Positions 6,749 through 13,106 of a stretch of DNA of 13,106 nt are shown here, one piece after another. How positions within the stretch are numbered: the stretch's first letter is position 1; each line of letters starts with the position of its first letter. The position numbers and the translations under genes are program-made. The stretch spans positions 1-13,106 of the forward strand of contig CALJCO010000012.1 in the NCBI GenBank assembly GCA_938023905.1. The letters run 5' to 3'. The stretch comes from an uncultured Collinsella sp. (lineage in GTDB: Bacteria; Actinomycetota; Coriobacteriia; Coriobacteriales; Coriobacteriaceae). The notes under the pieces are model-generated. The model was not told the DNA's origin. It saw nothing but the letters and a program-made list of their open reading frames with translations, and did not search any database.

Positions 6749-7018
6749 ATGGACAACAACACCTTGCTGTTTCAGGACAAGGGCTCGGGTAGGTTTAAAG
6801 ACGTCAAGATCTACCCCAACCGTATCGAGGTGCTCAGGAAGGGCACTTTCGGCGGCAAGCACACCGAGATTGTCTATCTTAAGGACATCACGGGCGTCAA
6901 TAGAATCAAAGGCCGTGATGTTTTTCTGCGTAACAGGCTGTTGACCGCTTGCGTCTTTAGCCTGAGTAGCCGTGCGAAGGCCCAGGAATTTGTGAACGCG
7001 CTGAACATGGTGATGTAG
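6749..7018 (+). CDS. Small single-domain PH-like protein
   Basis: The start is set at ATG 6749 by GGGAG 8 nt upstream; an in-frame ATG 15 nt earlier has no ribosome site. The 89-residue protein has alternating beta strands (TLLFQDKG, DVKIYPNRIEVLRKG, TEIVYLKDITGVNRIK) followed by a C-terminal helix (SRAKAQEFVNALNMV). This layout, with the 'I.L.DI..V' strand and 'A.EFVNAL' helix, fits bacterial PH-like domains (bPH or DUF4429-like), which bind lipids or proteins. There is no membrane segment. It is divergent from the nuclease gene and followed by a strong bidirectional terminator. Family assignment is moderate; function is unknown. Confidence 0.8.
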   Translation: MDNNTLLFQDKGSGRFKDVKIYPNRIEVLRKGTFGGKHTEIVYLKDITGVNRIKGRDVFLRNRLLTACVFSLSSRAKAQEFVNALNMVM

Positions 7019-7046
7019 CCGATAACGGCGTTCGGTCCAAGGTAAA

Positions 7047-7081
7047 AATCGGGGCGCAGAACGGTATTCTGCGCCCCGATT
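7047..7081 (-). terminator. Strong bidirectional terminator between convergent genes
   Basis: A perfect 15-bp stem (7047-7061 with 7067-7081) and a 5-nt loop. On the complement it is followed by TTTTT, so it chiefly ends the leftward phospholipase gene, whose stop is 30 nt away. It can also stop the rightward PH-like gene ending at 7018. Confidence 0.85.
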
Positions 7082-7110
7082 GAGTTGATGCGCCCAAAAA
7101 ACTGGCTTGC

Positions 7111-9591
7111 CTATTCGTTAACGTCCTCGGTGTTGTCGTGGTCACTGGCAAGCATTGCTGCGCCGGCGACCGTCGTCGCTACGGCGGCGGCAGCGAGCCC
7201 GGCGGCAACGCCAGAACCGTCGCCCGTGTTGGCGAGCTTTCCGCCCGAGCTCTTGCCCTGGTCTCTCTTGTTGCCCTTGCCGTTCTTGTCGGCGCTGCCT
7301 GCGTTGGAACCCGTGCCGCTGCCGTTGCCGCCCGCACTGCCCGAGGCCGCTACGGTAAAGCTTGCGGCTCCGTCGCTGGCGAGCGTGTAGTTCTGCGCCG
7401 CGTCGCCCAAGAGACCGTTCACGCGCACCCAGTACGTTCCTGCGGCAAATGTTTCGCCCTCGGCCATTGCCGTGCCCGGAGCGCCGTCCGCGTCGTGCAC
7501 AAACTCGAGCTGGGCCGTGCAGGCATCGGTTTCGAGCTTGCCCTCGAGTGATGCCGCAATCTTGGCGCGCACGTCCTCGCCGGCCTTAAGGCCTTCGAGC
7601 CCCTCAAAGTGGGGTGTCAGCGCGCGTGGATCGATATCGATGGGCACGGAGCCCCGCAGCTCCGTAACGGTCTCGTTGCCCAAGGCGTCGACATCCACAT
7701 ATTCGATGGCAAACGCATGGCCCGAAGCCGTCACGTTGAGTACGTTGCTGCTGTCGACAAGGCGGAAATGGCCCTCGCCAACGGTCTTGCCATCCTGGAG
7801 CGAGGCATCGCTCAGCGAGTCGCCGTACGTCATGCGCATGCGGCTCGGGAGGTAGTACGAAGCTGTCTGCTTGTGCTGTGTATCGTAATCGTAATTGCGC
7901 TGGTAGATGCTCCGGGCCAGCGCCGCATCAACAAAGTCGGATGCGATGATGCCAATGTGCTTGAGGTAATCTGACTTTGTTTCCTCGTTGTCGCTGGGGT
8001 TGATGTACGGGCTCTTGTACAGATGCTCGTTGACTACTCGCGCTGCGGTAAATGGGTTGCTTCCTTGCTTGTGATTCGTGCAGCTGGTGTAGTTGATAGA
8101 CCAGCAGCGCTCCAGGACTTGCTCCTTGGCCCCGTTATCGTCCTCGACATCTACCTCGTTGCGGGTGAGCTTAGCCGTCTCCTGCAGGGCCATATCGACC
8201 CAGCTGATCTTGTCGGTTCCGGTGCATTCGTAATGGTCCTGGGCATATACCTTGGTGCAATAGGCTTTTTTGTCGCCTGTTTCCCCTGCGGCTTCAAAGC
8301 CTTGCGCGTTTTGGACGAGACACATAGAGGAGCTGCTGGGGTGTGCTGCGATTTTGTTGTCCCATTCGGTTAGGTCGAGGCCCCACGTGTGGCCGCTTAC
8401 GCTGTCGCCGGCGAGTCCAAATCGGCGCAGCAGGACGATCTTTCCGCGCACCTCGTTCAGTGTGGGAACGCGGCTCGACGTATAGAACAGTTTGGGGTTG
8501 TCGTCCAAAACCTTGGCGAAAGCCGTCGTAAGGCTCTCGTCAGTAGCCTCGTTGTTGCCTCGGGATACAAGCATGATGAGCGCTTCTGACGGATTTTCGT
8601 TCAAAAACTTTTTGAAGTAGCCAACGACATCGGAGAGATGCATGAAGTGCCCGTCTTTTTTGAGCAGGTAGCAACTTCCATGGTCGATGCCGGGGTCGTT
8701 GCCTTTTCCGAGTCGGATATCAAAATAGCGAATGCCTTCGAGCAACTGCGTGGGGATGTAGTCCTGCTGGCACTTTGCTTGCGAGGATTGGGGTTCGGTG
8801 TCGTTGTCCACGCTGCAAGTTCCCGAATCGTGCGTGCCCGGGATGCTCAGCTCGTCGAGGTACTTGTTGCCTTCGACGTGGCTCATCCAACATGGTCCGT
8901 CGACGTAGCTGCTATACGTGGTCCAGTCGATGCTGCTAACTGTGGCATTGGTCTTGTCCATGCTGTAGCCGACAAGCTCGAGCTCCCACGGAATGGAATA
9001 TTTCTTTTGGCAAATCTTGTTGTTGTCTTGGTCTTTGCCTTTCGATTCTATGGCCAGGTAGTTAATACCGTTTTTCGTGTATATGCGGTCTCGAATAATA
9101 TAAGTTCCGTCGAACTGGCGGTCGAACGTATAGGCGCGGCTGTCCTTATGGTCGTACTCGCCACTCCATACGTGGATGACCTTTCCATCTTTGTCCGAGT
9201 CGCCATCGACCGACCAAATGCTGTAGCCCGTCTTCTTGTGCTCTTCGAAATTGAGCAGGGTGCGGATGGCATACCAGTTTGTGCCGTCCGCATCGGTCCC
9301 TACGTGCTCAAGGATGAGCTTGCTGGACGTGCCGTCGTTAAACAGGTGGCAGACGTTGCCGCGAACGTTGCCGTCTTGGTTGACGCTCGCGGTGCGAAAA
9401 TAGCCCGCGGGGCGAAGGCGAATGACGAACTTGTCGAGGGTGGCCGCCGGTGTGGGCGTGTCTTCTGCAAATGCCGCGCGCATGGGAAGGCCCAATCCCG
9501 CGGTTTCGGGCAGGCTTGCAAGCGGCGACAACGCCGCAAGTCCTAGGCCCAGCGTAAACGCTCGACGACTGATGGCGTGGTGTTCGGTCAT
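7111..9591 (-). CDS. Secreted phosphatidylinositol-specific phospholipase C X-domain protein
   Basis: The start is the ATG at 9589-9591, with GGAGGAG 2-4 nt upstream (826 residues). The N-terminus has a twin-arginine signal (ISRRAFTLGLGLAAL, residues 7-21) with possible cleavage after AAFA (42). Residues about 52-205 resemble a ricin-type beta-trefoil domain (repeated IYTKNGINYLAIE-like units). The PI-PLC X-domain starts near 243: H254-D255 in SIPGTHDSG, D291-x-R293 in YFDIRLG, H304 in IDHGS, and a later SDFVD. These match the catalytic His pair, Arg and Asp of the Bacillus enzyme, which cleaves phosphatidylinositol or GPI anchors. A beta-rich region follows (GTYWVRVNGLLGDAAQNYTL), then a Gly/Ser/Lys linker, LANTG (786-790) and a hydrophobic stretch. 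That is a sortase-like signal, but its tail is acidic. It is likely a surface or secreted enzyme. Confidence 0.9.
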   Translation of the reverse strand: MTEHHAISRRAFTLGLGLAALSPLASLPETAGLGLPMRAAFAEDTPTPAATLDKFVIRLRPAGYFRTASVNQDGNVRGNVCHLFNDGTSSKLILEHVGTDADGTNWYAIRTLLNFEEHKKTGYSIWSVDGDSDKDGKVIHVWSGEYDHKDSRAYTFDRQFDGTYIIRDRIYTKNGINYLAIESKGKDQDNNKICQKKYSIPWELELVGYSMDKTNATVSSIDWTTYSSYVDGPCWMSHVEGNKYLDELSIPGTHDSGTCSVDNDTEPQSSQAKCQQDYIPTQLLEGIRYFDIRLGKGNDPGIDHGSCYLLKKDGHFMHLSDVVGYFKKFLNENPSEALIMLVSRGNNEATDESLTTAFAKVLDDNPKLFYTSSRVPTLNEVRGKIVLLRRFGLAGDSVSGHTWGLDLTEWDNKIAAHPSSSSMCLVQNAQGFEAAGETGDKKAYCTKVYAQDHYECTGTDKISWVDMALQETAKLTRNEVDVEDDNGAKEQVLERCWSINYTSCTNHKQGSNPFTAARVVNEHLYKSPYINPSDNEETKSDYLKHIGIIASDFVDAALARSIYQRNYDYDTQHKQTASYYLPSRMRMTYGDSLSDASLQDGKTVGEGHFRLVDSSNVLNVTASGHAFAIEYVDVDALGNETVTELRGSVPIDIDPRALTPHFEGLEGLKAGEDVRAKIAASLEGKLETDACTAQLEFVHDADGAPGTAMAEGETFAAGTYWVRVNGLLGDAAQNYTLASDGAASFTVAASGSAGGNGSGTGSNAGSADKNGKGNKRDQGKSSGGKLANTGDGSGVAAGLAAAAVATTVAGAAMLASDHDNTEDVNE

Positions 9592-9634
9592 AACTCCTCC
9601 ATTCGCAGGGTGCGGTAATGCGCTCATTTTGGTC

Positions 9635-9640
9635 ACTATA
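9635..9640 (-). promoter_or_regulatory. Candidate -10 box for the phospholipase gene
   Basis: On the complement the hexamer is TATAGT (5 of 6), about 44 nt upstream of the ATG. CCGACA lies 19 nt further upstream as a weak -35. Confidence 0.4.
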
Positions 9641-9797
9641 CTGCCCGGATGTTTAAAGGTGTCGGCTTAAATTGTGTGCGCGGCGCTATAAATCGGCGGG
9701 CGGACGTGTTTGGGTGCTTGCCGTTTTCGTACCGTTGCCACATTTGGGGTGGTTCCGGCGTCCGGCATCCTCGCGTTCGTCAGGTGCCGGCATAAGA

Positions 9798-9827
9798 AAG
9801 GGAGGGTCGGTTTACCGGCCCTCCCTT
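9798..9827 (-). terminator. Rho-independent terminator of the second lipoprotein gene
   Basis: AAGGGAGGGTCGG (9798-9810) pairs with CCGGCCCTCCCTT (9815-9827) around a 4-nt loop. On the complement a T-rich tail (TTTCTT) follows. It lies 70 nt after the lipoprotein stop. It shares the GGGYCGG/CCGGCCC core with the hairpins at 4144 and 10635. Confidence 0.75.
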
Positions 9828-9897
9828 AGTACGAAACGCTGGGGCACCGTCGCTTGTTTGCACTGCGCCCGTGTTTCCCGCTGCGCTCGCCAGTTGC

Positions 9898-10491
9898 TTA
9901 GCGCTTGATCTCGATATCGTCGAGCTTGACGTCCATGGCCTCGGTCTTGGCCTTGGCAATGTCATCGGCAAACTCCAGAGACTTCATCATGGTCTCGACG
10001 GCGTCCTTGTGCTCCTCGACATTGTCGATGCTCACGTAAACGCTGCCGCCGCCTGCTTCGGTGAAGTACTCAGTCGTTACGCCGCCCGAGTGTGTATAGG
10101 AAGCGTTGCGCCAAGTCTTGCCGTTGTACTTGACGGGATCATTCTCGGTCCACTCAAAGTTGGCCTTCCATTTGGCCTCGTAGTCGAACAGCTCGTCGGC
10201 GTTCTTGTCGGAGTCGAAGACAGGGATGAAGCGATCGCTGGCGTGCTCGCTCTCGGTGAACTTAAACTGGGCCCTATCGGCGGTGTCGCCTGCGACGTCC
10301 GTGATTTCGACGCCCTCGGGCACCTCGACCTTAAACCAAATGAAGTCGGTCCTCATATCCACGGCTGGCTTTTCTGCTCCGCCGCCACCGCCACTGCCAG
10401 CAGCGCCACCGCTTCCGCCGCAACCCACCAGGGCAACCGCGGCAAAAAGACTCATGCAGAGGGTGAGAATCGCAAAGGCCTTCTTTTTCAT
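9898..10491 (-). CDS. Lipoprotein, paralogue of the upstream gene
   Basis: The protein has 197 residues; GAGGAGG lies 8 nt upstream of the ATG. It has a lipoprotein signal (MKKKAFAILTL) with lipobox LVGC, C24 as the lipidated residue, then a Gly/Ser linker to about residue 40. The mature domain has TDFIWFKVEVPEGV, ASDRFIPV, YNGKTWRNASYTHSG, GSVYVSIDN and a C-terminal helix. It aligns along its length with the neighbour at 10735-11334, so the two arose by tandem duplication. Likely attached to the outer face of the membrane. No domain family is recognised. It has its own terminator at each end, so the two are probably separate transcripts. Confidence 0.9.
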   Translation of the reverse strand: MKKKAFAILTLCMSLFAAVALVGCGGSGGAAGSGGGGGAEKPAVDMRTDFIWFKVEVPEGVEITDVAGDTADRAQFKFTESEHASDRFIPVFDSDKNADELFDYEAKWKANFEWTENDPVKYNGKTWRNASYTHSGGVTTEYFTEAGGGSVYVSIDNVEEHKDAVETMMKSLEFADDIAKAKTEAMDVKLDDIEIKR

Positions 10492-10565
10492 GGTCGTGTC
10501 CTCCTCGATCTGTAACCGCCCATGGATTACCTGTCTTTACTGTACGCGCGAGCGGCTCGTTCGGG

Positions 10566-10581
10566 TGGGCCATGTGTCCCA
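10566..10581. promoter_or_regulatory. 16-nt near-palindromic motif, copy 1
   Basis: TGGGCCATGTGTCCCA, a near-palindrome with perfect TGGG/CCCA ends, lies 75-90 nt upstream of the lipoprotein start at 10491. An exact second copy lies upstream of the paralogue (11534). Could be an operator or part of a dispersed repeat. Confidence 0.5.
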
Positions 10582-10634
10582 TTCTGGGGGCAGGATTTGC
10601 GCCGACAAGTGGCAATATACGCGGGCACAAAAGA

Positions 10635-10664
10635 GGGGAGGGCCGATGCCTGTCGGCCCTCCCC
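10635..10664 (-). terminator. Rho-independent terminator of the first lipoprotein gene
   Basis: A perfect 12-bp stem, GGGGAGGGCCGA (10635-10646) with its complement (10653-10664), and a 6-nt loop. On the complement TCTTTTG follows. It lies 70 nt past the lipoprotein stop at 10735, the same distance as in the neighbouring gene. Confidence 0.8.
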
Positions 10665-10734
10665 GGGGTTGGGTGCCCGTTGCTTTAATGGGGCGCATGT
10701 GCGCAGGTGCGCGTAGGCGCGTGCGGGTGTCCCG

Positions 10735-11334
10735 TTACTTGAGCTCGATGCTCGAAATCTCGACTTCGCGCGCCTCGGAAACTGCCTCTGCCATGTCATC
10801 GTGGAATTCGATGGAGTTGAGGAGCGCCTCGGCTTCTTTCTTGTGCTGGTCGAAGTTCGAGATGAGGACGTAGACGCTTCCTGGTTCAACGTCGGTAAAA
10901 AGGATGGTTGAGATACCGCTGTTGTCTTCGTACGTTCCGACGAGCCACGTCCTGCCGTTATATTCGACGGACCCGCCATCCTTCCACTGGAACGTATCCC
11001 CCTTCTTTTCTGCCTGGTCGGCGTGGGACTCCTCGGCCGTCAGCGCTTTTTTCCAAACGGGGATAAAGCGATCGGCCGAGGCGTTCTCGTCTTCGGGGAA
11101 GGTGAGCTGGACCCTGTCGGCATTCTTGCCGGCGGAGTCGCTTACGCCGACGCCCTCGGGCATCTCGACCTTAAACCAAATGAAGTCAGTCTTCTTGGCG
11201 ACGGGAGCTTTTTCCTTGCTCTCGCTCTTGGAGGCGCTGCCGCCGCCCGATGCGCTCCCGCCGCAGCCGACAAGGGCAAATGCGGCAAAGAGGGCGACGC
11301 AAAGGGAAAGGATCGATAGGGTCTTTTTCTTCAT
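10735..11334 (-). CDS. Lipoprotein, paralogue of the downstream gene
   Basis: The start is set at ATG 11332-11334 by AAGGAGG 8 nt upstream; the frame is open further upstream but lacks a signal peptide there. The protein has 199 residues. It has a lipoprotein signal (MKKKTLSILSL), lipobox LVGC with C24, a Gly/Ser/Lys linker, then TDFIWFKVEMPEGV, ADRFIPVWKK, YNGRTWLVGTYEDNSG and GSVYVLISNFDQHKKEAE. It shares with the downstream paralogue these motifs, the spacing, the signal peptide and the ribosome-site region. Likely extracytoplasmic, lipid-anchored; function unknown. The upstream region of over 300 nt suggests its own promoter. Confidence 0.9.
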   Translation of the reverse strand: MKKKTLSILSLCVALFAAFALVGCGGSASGGGSASKSESKEKAPVAKKTDFIWFKVEMPEGVGVSDSAGKNADRVQLTFPEDENASADRFIPVWKKALTAEESHADQAEKKGDTFQWKDGGSVEYNGRTWLVGTYEDNSGISTILFTDVEPGSVYVLISNFDQHKKEAEALLNSIEFHDDMAEAVSEAREVEISSIELK

Positions 11335-11533
11335 GGTGGTGTCCTCCTTGTCTGCCAGGGACATCGTGTGCCGCGGATCGCTGGGGCGGCGGTTGCGCGT
11401 GCACATGATGACTTTGTTTGCTGTGCGGTGATTCCTCCATTCGTCGTCCGGTGCCGTGATGAGCGTTGCCCCAACATGGGGCTCCTTACCTATATGTATG
11501 CCCCAGTTGCCGCTGCCCGGGAGTCTCGAAACG

Positions 11534-11549
11534 TGGGCCATGTGTCCCA
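11534..11549. promoter_or_regulatory. 16-nt near-palindromic motif, copy 2
   Basis: Exact copy of TGGGCCATGTGTCCCA, about 200 nt upstream of the lipoprotein start at 11334. Confidence 0.5.
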
Positions 11550-11605
11550 TGTTTGCGTTGGCATGGCCTATCGTTCGTCATAGAAATCCGCGATGGCCAG
11601 GTGCG

Positions 11606-11634
11606 CTGACGCCCATGTGCTTATGGGCTAGACT
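11606..11634 (+). promoter_or_regulatory. Candidate promoter of the fchA-folD operon
   Basis: CTGACG (11606-11611) and TAGACT (11629-11634) are separated by exactly 17 nt, giving transcription start near 11641 and a leader of about 70 nt. Confidence 0.45.
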
Positions 11635-11659
11635 TAGCACCATTATGTGATCGATGCGG

Positions 11660-11685
11660 TCGGTCGGCGGTTGCCACCCGACCGA
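11660..11685 (+). promoter_or_regulatory. Leader hairpin upstream of fchA
   Basis: TCGGTCGG (11660-11667) pairs perfectly with CCGACCGA (11678-11685) around 10 nt, within the predicted 5' leader and about 27 nt before the start codon. No tetrahydrofolate riboswitch consensus was recognised, and no T run follows. Confidence 0.4.
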
Positions 11686-11711
11686 TGTATATGACTTGAA
11701 GGTGCATGCGT

Positions 11712-12344
11712 ATGAGCCAAGAGATGATGGACAAGACCTGCCGCGGGTTTGCCGAGGCGCTTGCCGCGCGCGAGCCGGTGCCCGGCGGCGGCAGCGCGAG
11801 CGCCTTTGTGGGTGCGCTGGGCGCCTCGCTGTGCGGGATGGTCGCGCGCTACGGCGCGACCAACCCCGCGCTTGCCGATCGCGCGGATGACCTGACGCGC
11901 GCGTTTGCCCAGGCTGATGAGCTGGCCCAGGAGCTTGTCGAGTTGGTTGCCGAAGACGTTCGTGCCTATGGGCAGGTGTCCGCGGCGTACGGTATTCCGC
12001 GTGGCGATCCGGCTCGAGCGACCGCGATTCAGGATGCGCTGCATGTGGCCGCTATGCCGCCGTATCGCATTATGGATGCCTGCGGGCGTGCACTGGCGCT
12101 GCTCGAGGACATGGCCGACAAGGGTTCGCGTCAGCTGCTGTCCGATGTGGCGTGCGGCGCCGTGTTCTGCCGTTCTGCTATGCAGGGCGCGAGCTTGACG
12201 CTCTTTGCGAACACCACGTCTATGAAGGATCGCGCTCGTGCTGAGGAGCTCGAGACGGCGTGTGATGAGTTGCTCGACATGTGGTTGCCGCGCGCCGATG
12301 CGCTGGCGCGCCGCGCCGCCGACGCTGCAAGGAAGAGAGGGTAG
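11712..12344 (+). CDS. fchA: Cyclodeaminase/cyclohydrolase family protein, likely methenyl-THF cyclohydrolase
   Basis: The start is ATG 11712 because GAAGG lies 8 nt upstream; an ATG 6 nt earlier is too close to it. The protein has 210 residues, the usual length. It has the folate-site motif PVPGGGSASAFVGALGASL (22-40), D82 within AEDVRAYGQVSAAYGIP, and SDVACGAVFCRSAMQGASLTL near the C-terminus. The family includes FchA, which hydrolyses 5,10-methenyl-THF to 10-formyl-THF, and the cyclodeaminase of formimino-THF metabolism. The folD start is 2 nt after its stop, so they are cotranscribed. Given that FolD lacks cyclohydrolase residues, the cyclohydrolase role is favoured. No glutamate formiminotransferase domain or histidine genes are seen nearby. 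Confidence 0.92.
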   Translation: MSQEMMDKTCRGFAEALAAREPVPGGGSASAFVGALGASLCGMVARYGATNPALADRADDLTRAFAQADELAQELVELVAEDVRAYGQVSAAYGIPRGDPARATAIQDALHVAAMPPYRIMDACGRALALLEDMADKGSRQLLSDVACGAVFCRSAMQGASLTLFANTTSMKDRARAEELETACDELLDMWLPRADALARRAADAARKRG

Positions 12345-12346
12345 CC

Positions 12347-13106
12347 ATGGCTGAACTGCTGAAGGGTGCTCCCGTCGCCCGCGCGTTGACTGAGGAACTT
12401 GCTGCTCGCTGCGCAGCCCTGCGCGAGCGAGGCGTTGTTCCGACGTTGGCTATCGTGCGTGTGGGCGAACGCGAGGACGACCTATCCTACGAGCGCGGTG
12501 CGCTCAAGCGCTGCGAAAAAGTGGGGATTGAGGCTCGTCGCGTTTTGCTTTCTGCCGATGTTTCGCAGGACGAACTGTTGACGGCCATTGAGGACATCAA
12601 TACCGATTCGTCTGTTCATGGCTGTCTGATGTTCCGCCCGCTGCCCGCCGGCCTTGACGAGGATTCGGTTGCCGCAGCACTCAATCCTGCCAAGGACGTT
12701 GACTCCATGACGCCGGCTTCGCTGCTCACCACGCTTTCGGGGCGCGGCGAGGGTTTTGCCCCCTGCACAGCCGAAGCCGTGCTTGCTTTGCTGGATCATT
12801 ACGGCGTTGAGCTGGATGGAGCTAAGGTTGCTGTGGTCGGGCGCTCGCTGGTGATCGGGCGTCCTGTTGCCGCCATGCTTACGGCGCGCAATGCGACCGT
12901 GACGACGTGCCACACGCATACGCGCGACCTTGCTGCCGAGTGCCGTGCTGCCAACATTGTGGTTGCGGCCGTTGGACGCGCGCGTACGATTGGCGCGGAT
13001 GCGGTTCGCGAGGGCCAGACGATCATCGATGTTGGCATTAATTGGGACGAGGCCGCTGGCAAGCTGGTCGGGGATGTCGATTTTGATGCTGCGGAGCCGG
13101 TTGTTA
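12347..13106 (+). CDS. folD: FolD-type methylene-THF dehydrogenase, probably without cyclohydrolase activity; partial
   Basis: The ATG follows AGAGGG; 253 codons are present and the C-terminus lies off the window. The family usually has 280-300 residues. Gapless alignment to E. coli FolD around VG-x7-Y-x3-K gives Y48 conserved but A52 in place of the catalytic Lys54. The VQLPLP motif reads MFRPLP, so the catalytic Gln98 is F96; D119 (in KDVDSM) keeps Asp121. APCTAEAV and the NAD(P) motif VVGRSLVIGRP are intact, as is IIDVGIN. The oxidation of methylene-THF to methenyl-THF should therefore remain, while hydrolysis to formyl-THF should be lost and be done by FchA. It is in the cytosolic one-carbon pathway. 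Confidence 0.93.
   Translation, partial: MAELLKGAPVARALTEELAARCAALRERGVVPTLAIVRVGEREDDLSYERGALKRCEKVGIEARRVLLSADVSQDELLTAIEDINTDSSVHGCLMFRPLPAGLDEDSVAAALNPAKDVDSMTPASLLTTLSGRGEGFAPCTAEAVLALLDHYGVELDGAKVAVVGRSLVIGRPVAAMLTARNATVTTCHTHTRDLAAECRAANIVVAAVGRARTIGADAVREGQTIIDVGINWDEAAGKLVGDVDFDAAEPVV

Larger units (their letters stand above)
9592..9897. other. Intergenic region between phospholipase gene and lipoprotein gene
   Basis: This 306-nt stretch holds the candidate phospholipase promoter (9635-9640) and the terminator at 9798-9827 ending the lipoprotein gene. I see no ORF with a credible ribosome site and no RNA gene. Confidence 0.5.
11335..11711. other. Intergenic region between lipoprotein gene and fchA
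   Basis: This 377-nt divergent region holds the second copy of the 16-nt motif (11534-11549), a short hairpin GCCCC/GGGGC at 11468-11482, a candidate fchA promoter (11606-11634) and a leader hairpin (11660-11685). No convincing lipoprotein promoter or small ORF is seen. Confidence 0.5.

Noticed and set aside
8638..9546. Rightward 302-codon open frame
   Set aside because: Antisense to the phospholipase gene, which has its catalytic motifs, signal and terminator; no ribosome site.
9871..10515. Rightward 214-codon open frame
   Set aside because: Antisense shadow of the lipoprotein gene, whose signal peptide and lipobox are unmistakable.
11335..11550. Upstream extension of the first lipoprotein frame
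   Set aside because: Would bury the lipoprotein signal 72 residues inside; the perfect ribosome site before the ATG at 11334 decides the start.
11641..11711. Tetrahydrofolate riboswitch before fchA
   Set aside because: The leader is short and lacks the conserved core of that class; only a simple 8-bp hairpin is present.

Overview
The window looks like chromosomal DNA of a high-GC gut actinobacterium of the class Coriobacteriia, probably Collinsella or a close relative. This rests on the GC-rich codon use, the Tat and sortase-type surface protein, the lipoprotein style and the FchA-FolD pair. It is inferred from general family knowledge; no search was run. There are no tRNA or rRNA genes, no CRISPR array and no recognisable insertion sequence.

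Left part (1-3961): the start of a small leftward gene runs off the edge. Next is a rightward bitopic membrane protein with a proline/tyrosine-rich cytoplasmic tail, one membrane segment, a PASTA-like outer region and a C-terminal 4 x 7-residue repeat. It is convergent with a leftward cation diffusion facilitator whose metal-site residues (N,D / D,D) suggest manganese or iron export. A divergent rightward gene encodes a protein with two zinc ribbons.

Middle part (3962-7018): an accessory-looking stretch. It has a region with nested inverted repeats around a possible 30-residue ORF, then a leftward 73-residue unknown protein and an ADP-ribosylglycohydrolase (likely one operon), then a leftward DUF1016/YhcG-type PD-(D/E)xK nuclease. 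A divergent small PH-like protein follows.

Right part (7019-11334): three leftward envelope genes. These are two tandem paralogous lipoproteins, each with its own strong terminator, and a large Tat-exported, possibly wall-anchored phosphatidylinositol-specific phospholipase C with an intact catalytic set.

Right edge (11335-13106): a rightward folate one-carbon operon, fchA (methenyl-THF cyclohydrolase/cyclodeaminase family) and folD, spaced by 2 nt; folD runs off the window. The most interesting signal is here. FolD keeps its Tyr and Asp but has lost the Lys and Gln of the cyclohydrolase triad. It is probably dehydrogenase-only, with the adjacent FchA supplying the hydrolytic step.
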